Source of the DNA: CAXXOK01 sp963666755
GTDB taxonomy: Bacteria; Bacillota; Clostridia; Christensenellales; Aristaeellaceae
Reading direction: 5' to 3'
Assembly (NCBI GenBank): GCA_963666755.2
Contig: CAXXGW010000009.1
Location: 1,488,001 to 1,552,000, forward strand
DNA: 64,000 bases
A program made the position numbers and the translations under genes. Numbering within the stretch: the first letter of the stretch is position 1; the number at the start of each line of letters is the position of its first letter. A model generated the notes under the pieces. It searched no databases, was not told the origin of the DNA, and saw only the letters and a program-made list of their open reading frames with translations. Positions 34,179 through 42,973 of this stretch are shown one piece after another.

Positions 34179-35046
34179 GCGCGCTCTCCTCCGGTTTACG
34201 GGGTGGCGCGGGTGGCGTTTCCAGTGTGATGCGTCCGACTTTGCCTTCGCGGAACTCGTCCAGCACCACGGCACAGGCGCGATCCACATCCGGCGTGCCA
34301 CCCTTGAGCAGGAACCCCCGGCCGCGGCAAACCTCGTCAAGCAAAGCATAATCCGCCACGTCGGGGTCTTTGATCTTATAGCGGGCGCAAGTCGCCTCCC
34401 GCCGTACGGTCAGCAGATCGCGCAGCAGGGTTGCGCAAAGCGCCTGCTGATCGTACACCGCATCACGGATGGTGCCGATGTAGGCAAGTCGCGTTGCGGC
34501 GCGTTTATCTTCCAATTTGGGCCAGAGCATGCCGGGGGTGTCCAGCACCTCGAGGTACGGATTCACTTTTACCCACTGGTTGGCGCGCGTCACGCCCGGG
34601 CGGTCGCCTACCTGCGCAATGGCGCCGCCGTACAGGCGGTTGATGAAGGTGCTCTTGCCCACGTTGGGCACGCCTACCACCATTGCGCGAATCGTCTTTT
34701 GGATGCCACGCCGCAGGCCGCGCTCCAGCATTTCGCGCGCGGCGTTCTCAATCATGGCTTTCGCCTGTTTGGTTTTTGCGGGCGTCGTGTCATACGCCAT
34801 CGCCTGAATGCCCAATGCCTGAAAATACGAAAGCCACCGGCGGGTTTGATCCGCCTCGGCCAGATCTGCCTTGCACAAAAGCAGGATGCGCTGTTTGCCA
34901 GCCAGCAGCCGATCCAAATCAGGGTTGCGGCTGGAAAGCGGCAGGCGCGCGTCGCACAGCTCCACGGCCAGATTCACGCGGCTCAGCTGTAAGATAAGCG
35001 CACGCTTGGCCTTGGCCATATGTCCGGGATACCATTGTATTTCCAA
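34165..35046 (-). CDS. rbgA: Ribosome biogenesis GTPase YlqF/RbgA
   Basis: A 293-residue circularly permuted GTPase needed for late 50S subunit assembly. It begins with the typical WYPGHMAKAKR, then has the G4 element LLCKADLAE before the P-loop GVPNVGKSTFINRL, the switch region GDRPGVTRANQWV and G3 DTPGM. The C-terminal domain that contacts rRNA is present. It is first in the rbgA-rnhB-glycosyltransferase-comM-dprA-topA-trmFO run and has a good promoter about 80 bases upstream. Confidence 0.97.
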   Translation of the reverse strand: MEIQWYPGHMAKAKRALILQLSRVNLAVELCDARLPLSSRNPDLDRLLAGKQRILLLCKADLAEADQTRRWLSYFQALGIQAMAYDTTPAKTKQAKAMIENAAREMLERGLRRGIQKTIRAMVVGVPNVGKSTFINRLYGGAIAQVGDRPGVTRANQWVKVNPYLEVLDTPGMLWPKLEDKRAATRLAYIGTIRDAVYDQQALCATLLRDLLTVRREATCARYKIKDPDVADYALLDEVCRGRGFLLKGGTPDVDRACAVVLDEFREGKVGRITLETPPAPPRKPEESAHEQA

Positions 35047-35126
35047 AAAAGAACGCTCCTTCCCTTCCGCGGGCCTTCAGAACGGCACGCGAAGGCGTAC
35101 ACGGGGATCGGCAGGATTTCGTTTCA

Positions 35127-35155
35127 ATTAAAACATTGTTTCCGAGAAATAGCAA
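35127..35155 (-). promoter_or_regulatory. Promoter of the rbgA operon
   Basis: On the minus strand TTGCTA (35155-35150), 17 bases, TTTAAT (35132-35127), 80 bases before the rbgA ATG. Confidence 0.65.
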
Positions 35156-35156
35156 G

Positions 35157-35192
35157 AAAAAAATCCCGGCTCCGGCTGGTTCCGGAACCGGG
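35157..35192 (-). terminator. Terminator of the recR-rmuC transcript
   Basis: On the minus strand CCCGGTTCCGG, a six-base loop, CCGGAGCCGGG and then ATTTTTTT: an eleven-pair stem with a T-run. It is about 120 bases after the rmuC stop and abuts the rbgA promoter. The remainder of 35193-35313 shows no gene. Confidence 0.9.
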
Positions 35193-35313
35193 GTTGATGG
35201 TGGAAAGCCTTTCTACGCAAGCCTTGCAGAGCTCCTCCGCTGAATGTGACCGAATTGCAAAGTCCTTAAGAGAAACACAAACGGGGTTACTTGCGGAACC
35301 GGAAAAGCACCGC

Positions 35314-36780
35314 TTAAACCTCGCCTGGTTCCTCTCCCGCGGGCGTTCCGGCAGCGTCCAGATCATCCAAAACACTTTCCGGCGTTTCCAGCAGGCGGCG
35401 CGCATCCGTTTCGTCCAGCGCTTCCACGCGACGCAGCTTGCGTTCGATGCTGCGGGTACGCACAAACGCGGTGTCGATGCTGTCGGTAGCCTGCCGCAGT
35501 TTCTCCTGTGTTTTTTGCAGCACCTGCGCAAAGTTGCCAAAATCCGTCTTAACCGCGCCCAACAACCGCCACAGCTCCGCCGAGCGTTTCTCAATCGCCA
35601 GTGTCCGGAAGCCCATCTGCAGGCTGTTGAGCATCGCCAGCAGCGTGCTCGGCCCCGCGATCACCACGCGCTGCTCCCGCTGCAACTGTTCCACCAGCTC
35701 GGCGCTGCGCACCACTTCGGCGTACAGGCTTTCCAACGGCAGGAACATCACCGCAAAATCGGTGGTATAGGGCGGCTCCACGTATTTACCTGCAATACGG
35801 CGCGCCTCTACGCGCACGGCGTTGAACAGCGCCTTGCGGGCTGCTTCGGTCTGCACCGCGTCGCCCCGGTCGCTGGCCTCCGCCAGGCGCGCATAATCCT
35901 CCTGCGGAAATTTGCTGTCAATCGGCAGGTAAACCGGGCGTTCCTCATCCTTGCCGGGCAGGCACACGGCATACTCCACGCGCTCGTCGGTATGCGGCCG
36001 CACCTGTACGTTGGCTGCATACTGCGTGGAGGTCAGCGCCTCCGCCAGAAGGTTACCCAGCTGGATTTCTCCCCATACGCCGCGCTTTTTTACATTGCCC
36101 AGCACGCGCTTGAGGTCGCCCACGCCCTCCGCCAGCTTATGCACCTCGCCCAGGGATTGGTACACCTGCTCCAGCCGTTCGCTCACCTGGGTAAAGCTCT
36201 GCGCCAGCCGCCGATCCAGCGTATCCTGCAGCTTTTCATCCACGGTGTGCCGCATCTCGTCCAGCTTCTGGGCGTTTTCCGTGCGCAGGGTCTGCAAGGA
36301 TTGCTCCACCGTTTCCCGCAGGCGCTCCACACGGGCTTCGTTTTGCGTCAGTTTCGCATCCAGCGTTTGATCCACCGCGCGCATGCGCTGCTCAAACTTA
36401 CCCAGGTTTTCCTCCGTAAGCTGGTGCATGCGCGCCTGACGGCCTTCCAGAGCGCGGTTCTGCTCAAAGGCATTCTGCTGCCAATTTAAAAGCAGGCTGC
36501 CCTGCTGGTCGGCGCCGCGGTTAATCAGCCCCGCGAGGCTATCGCCAATCGCCTGCAGCGTACGCAGCTGCTCCTCGCGCTGGCCCAGGCTTTGCTGGCT
36601 CAGCGCTGCTTCCATGCCGCGAAAGCCTTCCTCCAGCTCGTCCTCCACCTCATGCAAATGGCGCCGGTCATCCCGGTTGCGACGCGCCACAAGCCCGATC
36701 AGGATGCACAGCAGCATTACCGCAAGCCCCACGCCGCCCAGCAACAGCCATTGCCAGGGTTCCAGTCGTAACCAGTCCAT
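35314..36780 (-). CDS. rmuC: DNA recombination protein RmuC
   Basis: A 488-residue protein with one N-terminal membrane helix (WQWLLLGGVGLAVMLLCILI), a long coiled coil of about 200 residues rich in Gln/Glu/Arg, and the C-terminal RmuC domain (KKRGVWGEIQLGNLLAEALT, then PIDSKFPQEDYARL and VEPPYTTDFAVMFLPLESLY). RmuC limits inversions between short repeats and is thought to be a nuclease. GGAGG precedes the ATG. It follows recR by about 25 bases, an unusual but sensible repair pairing. Confidence 0.95.
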   Translation of the reverse strand: MDWLRLEPWQWLLLGGVGLAVMLLCILIGLVARRNRDDRRHLHEVEDELEEGFRGMEAALSQQSLGQREEQLRTLQAIGDSLAGLINRGADQQGSLLLNWQQNAFEQNRALEGRQARMHQLTEENLGKFEQRMRAVDQTLDAKLTQNEARVERLRETVEQSLQTLRTENAQKLDEMRHTVDEKLQDTLDRRLAQSFTQVSERLEQVYQSLGEVHKLAEGVGDLKRVLGNVKKRGVWGEIQLGNLLAEALTSTQYAANVQVRPHTDERVEYAVCLPGKDEERPVYLPIDSKFPQEDYARLAEASDRGDAVQTEAARKALFNAVRVEARRIAGKYVEPPYTTDFAVMFLPLESLYAEVVRSAELVEQLQREQRVVIAGPSTLLAMLNSLQMGFRTLAIEKRSAELWRLLGAVKTDFGNFAQVLQKTQEKLRQATDSIDTAFVRTRSIERKLRRVEALDETDARRLLETPESVLDDLDAAGTPAGEEPGEV

Positions 36781-36806
36781 CGTTCCTCCTGCAAAAAAGG
36801 CCGCCG

Positions 36807-37406
36807 CTACATTTGCCGGCGACCTTCCATAGCCTTTGCCAGGGTAATTTCATCCGCATATTCCAGATCGCTGCCCACCGGCACGCCGTGGGCGATGCGG
36901 GTTACCAGCACGCCCATAGGCTTAATCAGCCGGGCAATGTAGCTGGCGGTCGCCTCGCCTTCGATATCGGGGTTGGTCGCCAGAATAACTTCCTTCACCT
37001 GTCCGTCCGCCAGACGGGCCAGCAGTTCGCGGATGCGGATATCGTCCGGGCCGATCCCCTCCATTGGGGAAAGCGTGCCATGCAGCACGTGGTATACGCC
37101 GTTAAAGTCGCGCATACGCTCAATGGCGGCCACATCCCGCGGGTCCCGCACCACGCAGATCTGCCCGGTGCGGCGGCCGGAGTCGGCGCAGATTTCGCAA
37201 AGCTCATCTACGGCATAATTCCCGCATACGCTGCAATAGCGGATGGCCTTGCGCCCCTGATACAGGGCGCTGGCCAGCTCCCGCACTTCTTCCAGCGGCA
37301 TGCCGATGATGTGGTATGCCAACCGCTGCGCACTTTTCTGGCCGATGCTGGGGAGCTTGGTCAGCTCCGCCACCATCCGCGCGATCGGCTCCAACTGCCG
37401 CGACAT
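36807..37406 (-). CDS. recR: Recombination mediator RecR
   Basis: A 199-residue protein with an N-terminal helix-hairpin-helix (LPSIGQKSAQRLAYHIIG), a four-cysteine zinc finger (CSVCGNYAVDELCEIC) and a Toprim domain (ILATNPDIEGEATASYIARL). RecR works with RecF/RecO to load RecA at gaps. It sits three bases after ybaB, the standard ybaB-recR order; dnaX, usually upstream of ybaB, is replaced here by a DUF4097 gene. Confidence 0.98.
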   Translation of the reverse strand: MSRQLEPIARMVAELTKLPSIGQKSAQRLAYHIIGMPLEEVRELASALYQGRKAIRYCSVCGNYAVDELCEICADSGRRTGQICVVRDPRDVAAIERMRDFNGVYHVLHGTLSPMEGIGPDDIRIRELLARLADGQVKEVILATNPDIEGEATASYIARLIKPMGVLVTRIAHGVPVGSDLEYADEITLAKAMEGRRQM

Positions 37407-37409
37407 ACC

Positions 37410-37754
37410 TTACAGCATGCCCCCCATGCCGGGGGCCAGCCTTCCCATTTCCGCCTCGCGTGCCTGTTCGCCGGCACGCAGGGCTTCGTTGGCCGCCGCA
37501 AGGATCATATCCTGCAGCAGCTCCACATCCTCAGGGTCTACACATTCGGGTTTGATGGCGATGGACTTGAGCTCGCGCTTGCCGCTGACGACCACGGTTA
37601 CCATGCCGCCGCCCGCCTGCGCGCTGTACTCGCGATCGTCCAAATCCTGCTGGGTTTTCGCCATCTGTTCCTGCAGCTTTTGAGCCTGGCGCATCAACTG
37701 TTGCATGTTGCCCCCGCCGTAACCGCCGAAACCGCCGAATTGATTCTTGCCCAT
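37410..37754 (-). CDS. ybaB: YbaB/EbfC-family nucleoid-associated protein
   Basis: A 114-residue DNA-binding protein. The family pattern is clear: a Gly-rich N-terminus, NMQQLMRQAQKLQEQMAKTQ, and the core GGGMVTVVVSGKRELKSIAI with the following PEDVELLQDMILAAANEAL. It probably binds DNA as a dimer. The start follows GGGAGG. It is coupled to recR downstream. Confidence 0.97.
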   Translation of the reverse strand: MGKNQFGGFGGYGGGNMQQLMRQAQKLQEQMAKTQQDLDDREYSAQAGGGMVTVVVSGKRELKSIAIKPECVDPEDVELLQDMILAAANEALRAGEQAREAEMGRLAPGMGGML

Positions 37755-37769
37755 GCTATTTCCTCCCGC

Positions 37770-38513
37770 TTACGTTGTTGCGCAGATCACTTTCAGATCG
37801 GCGGATACGCCCGTAACCCGCACGCTGGGCGCGTCCCGATCCTCGGTCAGCTCCACGCCCTCGGTGGATACGCGGCCGCTGAGCGAACGGATGGATACGT
37901 TCAGCCGCTTGACCTCCGTCATGAGCACCACATCGCCGGACACGGAGCGCATGTCCAAAAGCGTAAACCCGCCGCGCAGGCGCATTTTCTGCTCTCCGCT
38001 CACGGTGGTGCAGCGGTAGGTCTGCGTCTGCACGTCATCCAGCGTAACGTTGCCGTTTACGGTGCGCACACTCAGGCTGTCCGCCTGCAGCGTATCGGCG
38101 CGGATATCCCCCAGTACGGTCTTGATGGAGATTTCCTTGGCCGTGAGGCGGTTTGCGCGCACATCGCCGGATACGGCGTCCAGCACAATGCGGCTCCCGT
38201 TCAGTGCTCTGGCTGTCAGCGGGCCGCTGATGGTGTTGACATGGATTTTCTGCGTCCAGCCGATGGGTACCCGGACGCACACCTGCATCCAATGGCTGTC
38301 CATCAGGCTCAGGGATATGCCGTACTGCGGCTGTTCCACCCGCAGGACGCCTTCCTCCACTGCAATGCGCAGATCGCGCACGGAGTTTTCGTCCCCGGCA
38401 ACCAGCACCTGCACCCGTTCGATTTCGTCAGCAAAGATTTCGACCTGCGCCCACGCCAGGTGCACGGCCAGATCGTTCAAGCTGCTCGTCTCAAAGCTTT
38501 CATTCCGTTCCAA
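37770..38513 (-). CDS. DUF4097-family beta-strand-repeat protein
   Basis: A 247-residue protein whose second half is a series of short beta repeats in the DUF4097/LiaG style, each with a pattern like VSGDVRANRLTAKEISIKTV. No signal peptide is seen, so it may be cytoplasmic. The start is a TTG with an AAAGGCGG site about ten bases upstream. Members of this family often accompany membrane-stress or PspC proteins; here it is the first gene of a ybaB-recR-rmuC transcript, in the position usually held by dnaX. Its role there is unknown. Confidence 0.8.
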   Translation of the reverse strand: MERNESFETSSLNDLAVHLAWAQVEIFADEIERVQVLVAGDENSVRDLRIAVEEGVLRVEQPQYGISLSLMDSHWMQVCVRVPIGWTQKIHVNTISGPLTARALNGSRIVLDAVSGDVRANRLTAKEISIKTVLGDIRADTLQADSLSVRTVNGNVTLDDVQTQTYRCTTVSGEQKMRLRGGFTLLDMRSVSGDVVLMTEVKRLNVSIRSLSGRVSTEGVELTEDRDAPSVRVTGVSADLKVICATT

Positions 38514-38551
38514 AACGATGCGCCGCCTTTCTGCGTATCTTTCGCAGGTTC

Positions 38552-38580
38552 ATGATACCTTTTTTTGCCCGAAAAAGCAA
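38552..38580 (-). promoter_or_regulatory. Promoter of the DUF4097-ybaB-recR-rmuC operon
   Basis: On the minus strand TTGCTT (38580-38575), 17 bases, TATCAT (38557-38552), about 40 bases before the TTG start at 38513. Confidence 0.7.
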
Positions 38581-38668
38581 TCCTCTTTCCATATAACCCC
38601 CCGGCAGGACATCGGGGCGCGCGCGGCGTATAGGTTGCATGAAGCCTTCTATAAAGGGGGATGCGCGC

Positions 38669-39160
38669 GTGGAGGATGCGTTTATCGGCATGGATGCGTT
38701 AAAGCGTGAACACGCGGCGCAGGTGACTGCCTTCCGGCACTGGGCAAAGGCGCGGGACTGGGCAACCTTTCACACGTCGCATTACGATTGGTGGGCGTTT
38801 CCGATCAACCGGGCAAGCCGCTACGGCAACCGTTACCGCCTCACCCCCGAAGCCGTCGAGGCACTGCGCAGCGACGCGGCCTTTCTTGCCCTCTGGCGCG
38901 AAGGCGTGAACCTGGTTTGCCTCGCCTGGGGCTGGGATTTGAGTGCCGCCCATTGGGTGGATGATCCGGAGCCAGCACAGCGCTGGTCGCGCTGGCCGGT
39001 TCGACTGTACAAAATGGCACTTTCCGCATGGCTGTTTCAGCAACCAGAGGTGTACGCATCGCTCCGCAAACTGGCGCAATGCCTGCAAATTACCGGGGAA
39101 ACCTTTACCTATGATGGGCACGACCTCTGGTGGGTGTTTGAGCACCCCAACCGGCACTAG
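38669..39160 (+). CDS. Hypothetical aromatic-rich protein
   Basis: A protein of about 163 residues; the GTG at 38669 has AAGGGGG eight bases upstream, while the in-frame ATG at 38639 has no site. It is unusually rich in Trp, His and Tyr (FHTSHYDWWAFPINRASRYG; LVCLAWGWDLSAAHW) and looks soluble. I do not recognise a named family. The dense conserved-looking aromatic/His motif suggests an enzyme or ligand-binding pocket. It stands alone between the divergent recR operon and the LysR gene. Confidence 0.65.
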   Translation: MEDAFIGMDALKREHAAQVTAFRHWAKARDWATFHTSHYDWWAFPINRASRYGNRYRLTPEAVEALRSDAAFLALWREGVNLVCLAWGWDLSAAHWVDDPEPAQRWSRWPVRLYKMALSAWLFQQPEVYASLRKLAQCLQITGETFTYDGHDLWWVFEHPNRH

Positions 39161-39207
39161 TGCCACAACCGCCGCCTTACCGCGCCCTCGGGCTACAGGA
39201 GGTTTGT

Positions 39208-40128
39208 ATGAACATCCAGCACCTGCGTTATGCCGTTGAGGTGGAAAAAACGCGTTCCATCACCGAAGCCGCCGAAAACCTCTACATGAGCCAGCCCAAC
39301 CTTTCCCGCGCCATTCGGGAGCTGGAATCCGGGCTTGGCATCGCCGTTTTCGACCGCACCCCGCGCGGGTTGGTCCCCACCGCGCAGGGTGAGGAGTTTC
39401 TGCATTATGCACGCAGCATTCTGGCGCAATTTGACGAGTTAACCGCGCGTTTTGATAAGAAGCAGAGCGCGCAGTCCATCCTGCGGATGTCCGTACCGCG
39501 CTCCAGCTATATCGCGCATGCGTTTGGGCGCTTCGCCCAGCAGGCCGACCCGGATTTAACCCTTGATTATAAAGAGACCAACGCCCTGCGCGCCATCCGC
39601 AACGTGACCGAGGATGGGTACGATCTGGGGATTGTGCGCTACCAAACCGACTATGAAAAGTACTTTATCGAAACCTTCCGGCAAAAGGGGCTGCAGTACC
39701 GCGAGCTATGGACGTTCCGCTACCTGGCCATGCTCCGGGTGGATCACCCGGCCGCGCGTAAGCCCGTGCTGACGCGCGCCGATCTGGCCGACTCGCTGCC
39801 GATCATACAGGGAGATCTGTATGTGCCGTCGCTTCCACAGGAGAGCGAAGCCATGCTGGGCGGCGCGCGTCGGGCGATTCGCCTGTATGAGCGCACCAGC
39901 CAGTTTGAGCTGATCGCCGCGCTCCCGCGTGCCTATGCGTGGGTTTCCCCCGTGCCCGCCGTGATGCTGGATCGTTACCATCTGACCCTGCGCCCCTGTG
40001 CCGACGATGCGGCGCGCCATAAAGATGTGCTGATTTTTCAAGCCAAGCGTATCCTTTCCCCGATGGAGGAACTGTTTCTGGAAGAACTGGCGCGCGTGCA
40101 GGCGGAGCTTCCGGCCTATCCGCTTTAA
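39208..40128 (+). CDS. LysR-family transcriptional regulator (upstream of adhE)
   Basis: A 306-residue regulator starting at 39208 after AGGAGG. The helix-turn-helix is typical (MNIQHLRYAVEVEKTRSITE, then LYMSQPNLSRAIRELE), and the C-terminal effector domain is complete. It is transcribed in the same direction as adhE, whose start is 223 bases downstream, so it may control adhE or itself. The intergenic region is AT-rich and contains Rex-type sites, indicating that redox control by Rex is separate. The effector is unknown. Confidence 0.92.
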   Translation: MNIQHLRYAVEVEKTRSITEAAENLYMSQPNLSRAIRELESGLGIAVFDRTPRGLVPTAQGEEFLHYARSILAQFDELTARFDKKQSAQSILRMSVPRSSYIAHAFGRFAQQADPDLTLDYKETNALRAIRNVTEDGYDLGIVRYQTDYEKYFIETFRQKGLQYRELWTFRYLAMLRVDHPAARKPVLTRADLADSLPIIQGDLYVPSLPQESEAMLGGARRAIRLYERTSQFELIAALPRAYAWVSPVPAVMLDRYHLTLRPCADDAARHKDVLIFQAKRILSPMEELFLEELARVQAELPAYPL

Positions 40129-40238
40129 CAGTTCCGGCTGTTTTCAGCCCGGTTTATACATCGCCCCCACGCGCTTGCAACGGTAATATGTTTAGAAATC
40201 CCTTTCCCTGATTCATTTTCAGCCCATGATCCGCTTAA

Positions 40239-40256
40239 TCGTTAATAATTTAACAT
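40239..40256. promoter_or_regulatory. Candidate Rex operator 1
   Basis: TCGTTAATAATTTAACAT: GTTAA and TTAAC half-sites separated by four bases, close to the Rex consensus TTGTTAA-N4-TTAACAA. It lies about 95 bases before adhE. Rex represses fermentation genes when NADH is low. Confidence 0.75.
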
Positions 40257-40310
40257 ATCAAAACTGATATACCCCAATGCAGACTTCAGATTGTGTTTCA
40301 CTGACCCTTA

Positions 40311-40328
40311 ATGTTAATATTTTAACGA
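40311..40328. promoter_or_regulatory. Candidate Rex operator 2
   Basis: ATGTTAATATTTTAACGA: a second GTTAA-N4-TTAAC palindrome, 72 bases after the first and 24 bases before the adhE ATG. Two sites seven helical turns apart would suit tight repression. Confidence 0.75.
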
Positions 40329-40351
40329 TCCAAGAAAGGGGAGGGGAAACC

Positions 40352-42961
40352 ATGAGTGACACCCGCCAGGCTGTAGACAGCGTTGAACGTCTGCAAGACG
40401 CGATCGCGCAAGTTCGCGCGGCGCAGAAAGCCTATTCCGCCTTTACGCAGGAACAGGTAGACCGAATTTTCTTTGCGGCCGCCATGGCCGCTAACCGGCA
40501 GCGGATTCCGCTGGCGAAAATGGCCGTTGCGGAAACCGGCATGGGCGTTGTGGAAGATAAGGTGATCAAGAACCACTTTGCCTCCGAGTATATTTATAAT
40601 GCCTACCGCGACACCAAAACCTGCGGCGTGATCGAGCGGGACGAAGCCTACGGCATCACCAAAATTGCCGAACCTCTGGGCGTGATTGCCGCGGTGATCC
40701 CGACCACCAATCCGACCTCCACCGCAATCTTCAAAACCCTGATCGCGCTTAAAACCCGCAACGGCATCCTGATTTCCCCCCACCCGCGTGCCAAAAACTG
40801 CACCATCGCGGCAGCTAAGGTCGTGCTGGACGCGGCGGTGGCCGCCGGCGCGCCGGAGAACATCATCAGTTGGGTGGATGTGCCCAGTCTGGAAATGACT
40901 AACCTTGTGATGAAGGAGTGCGACTGCACCCTGGCAACGGGCGGCCCCGGCATGGTGCGCAGTGCGTATTCCAGCGGCAAACCGGCGCTGGGTGTGGGCG
41001 CGGGCAATGTGCCCGCCATCATTGACGACAGCGCCGACATCCTGCTGGCTGTCAACTCCATCATCCATTCCAAAACCTTTGACAACGGCATGATCTGCGC
41101 CTCCGAGCAGTCCGTGATCGCGCTGGATGCGGTGTATGCGCAGGTACGGGCGGAGTTTGCCCGCCGCGGGTGCCATTTCCTGCAGGGGGACGAGCTGGAC
41201 AAGGTGCGCAAGACTATCCTGATCAACGGCGCGCTCAACGCCAAGATCGTAGGGCAGCCTGCCGCCGCCATCGCTGCGCTCGCCGGGGTAAGCGTCCCCG
41301 CCGAAACCAAAATCCTGATCGGTGAAGTGGAAAGCGTCGACATGAGCGAAGAATTTGCCCATGAGAAACTCTCCCCAGTGCTGGCCATGTACCGCGCCGC
41401 TGATTTTGAGGATGCGCTTGCCAAGGCCGAACGCCTGATTGAGGATGGCGGGCACGGCCATACCGCCAGCGTGTACCTGAACCCGCGCACCCAGCAGGCA
41501 AAGCTGAACGCCTTTACCGAGCGGATGGAAACCTGCCGCATTATCGTAAACACGCCCTCGTCGCACGGCGGCATCGGCGATCTGTACAACTTCAAGCTCA
41601 TCCCCTCCCTCACGCTGGGCTGCGGCTCCTGGGGCGGCAACTCCGTGAGCGATAATGTCGGGGTGAAGAATCTGCTGAACATTAAAACCGTCGCCGAGAG
41701 GAGAGAGAACATGCTCTGGTTCCGCGCGCCGCAGAAGATTTACCTCAAAAAGGGTTGCCTGCCTGTGGCTTTGCAGGAGCTCAAGGACGTGCTTGGCAAG
41801 AAGAAGGTCTTTATTGTAACCGACTCCTTCCTGTTCCAGAACGGCTACACCAGGGCCATCACCGACCGGTTGGACGCGATGGGCATCCAGCACACCTGCT
41901 TTTTCGACGTAGCGCCGGATCCGACCCTCGCCTGCGCCCGGGAGGGCGTCAAGGCCATGAACGCCTTCCAGCCGGATTGCATTATCGCGCTGGGCGGCGG
42001 CAGCGCCATGGATGCGGGCAAGATCATGTGGGTGCTGTACGAGCATCCGGAAGTGGATTTCATGGATATGGCGATGCGCTTTTCCGACATCCGCAAGCGC
42101 ATCTACACCTTCCCCAAAATGGGCCAGAAAGCATACTTTATCGCCGTACCCACCACGGCCGGCACCGGCAGCGAGGTGACGCCCTTTACCATCATCACCG
42201 ACGAAACAACCAGCGTAAAATACGCGCTTGCCGATTATGAGCTGCTGCCCAACATGGCCATCGTGGATGCCGACCTGATGATGGATGCGCCCAAGGGGCT
42301 GACCGCCGCCAGCGGCATCGACGCCGTAACCCACAACCTCGAGGCGTTTGCCAGCATGCTGGCTACCGACTACACCGACGGGCTTGCCCTGCAAAGCCTC
42401 AAGATGATCTTTGAATACCTCCCCCGCGCCTACGACAACGGCCCCAACGACCCCGAAGCGCGCGAGAAGATGGCCAACGCCGCCACCATCGCCGGTATGG
42501 CATTTGCCAACGCGTTCCTTGGCGTGTGCCACAGCATGGCGCACAAGCTGGGCGCCTTCCACCACCTGCCCCACGGCGTGGCCAATGCCCTGCTGATTGA
42601 CGAGGTGCTGCGCTTTAACGCTGCCGAAGTGCCCACAAAGATGGGCACCTTCCCCCAGTACGACCACCCGCACACGCTGGCACGCTACGCCATGGTGGCC
42701 GATGCGCTCAAGCTCGGTGGCAAGACCGATGCGGAGAAGCTGGAAAAGCTCATCGCCGCGCTGGACGAGCTGAAAGCGAAGATCGGCATCAAGAAAACCA
42801 TCCGCGACTACGGCGTGGACGAGAAGGATTTCCTCGACCGGCTGGACGCCATGACAGAGCTGGCGTTTGACGACCAGTGCACCGGCGCCAACCCGCGCTA
42901 CCCGCTGATGAAGGAAATCAAGCAGATGTACCTGAACGCCTACTACGGCGCTGCCAAGTAA
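40352..42961 (+). CDS. adhE: Bifunctional acetaldehyde-CoA/alcohol dehydrogenase
   Basis: An 869-residue fusion that reduces acetyl-CoA to acetaldehyde and then ethanol with NADH. The N-terminal aldehyde dehydrogenase half has its catalytic Cys in DNGMICASEQSVIALD; the C-terminal iron-dependent alcohol dehydrogenase half has IIALGGGSAMDAGKIMWVLY, the AVPTTAGTGSEVTPF motif and the metal-binding CHSMAHKLGAFHHLPHG. Length is normal for the family. The ATG at 40352 follows GGGGAGGGG. Two Rex-type operators precede it. It is the first gene of a run that includes two hydrogenase-family proteins, tying ethanol formation to hydrogen metabolism. Confidence 0.98.
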   Translation: MSDTRQAVDSVERLQDAIAQVRAAQKAYSAFTQEQVDRIFFAAAMAANRQRIPLAKMAVAETGMGVVEDKVIKNHFASEYIYNAYRDTKTCGVIERDEAYGITKIAEPLGVIAAVIPTTNPTSTAIFKTLIALKTRNGILISPHPRAKNCTIAAAKVVLDAAVAAGAPENIISWVDVPSLEMTNLVMKECDCTLATGGPGMVRSAYSSGKPALGVGAGNVPAIIDDSADILLAVNSIIHSKTFDNGMICASEQSVIALDAVYAQVRAEFARRGCHFLQGDELDKVRKTILINGALNAKIVGQPAAAIAALAGVSVPAETKILIGEVESVDMSEEFAHEKLSPVLAMYRAADFEDALAKAERLIEDGGHGHTASVYLNPRTQQAKLNAFTERMETCRIIVNTPSSHGGIGDLYNFKLIPSLTLGCGSWGGNSVSDNVGVKNLLNIKTVAERRENMLWFRAPQKIYLKKGCLPVALQELKDVLGKKKVFIVTDSFLFQNGYTRAITDRLDAMGIQHTCFFDVAPDPTLACAREGVKAMNAFQPDCIIALGGGSAMDAGKIMWVLYEHPEVDFMDMAMRFSDIRKRIYTFPKMGQKAYFIAVPTTAGTGSEVTPFTIITDETTSVKYALADYELLPNMAIVDADLMMDAPKGLTAASGIDAVTHNLEAFASMLATDYTDGLALQSLKMIFEYLPRAYDNGPNDPEAREKMANAATIAGMAFANAFLGVCHSMAHKLGAFHHLPHGVANALLIDEVLRFNAAEVPTKMGTFPQYDHPHTLARYAMVADALKLGGKTDAEKLEKLIAALDELKAKIGIKKTIRDYGVDEKDFLDRLDAMTELAFDDQCTGANPRYPLMKEIKQMYLNAYYGAAK

Positions 42962-42973
42962 GGAGGGATCGGG

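Noticed and set aside
33531..34349. A longer start for rnhB, reaching into rbgA
   Set aside because: The extra 57 residues are unlike RNase HII and come from reading rbgA out of frame.
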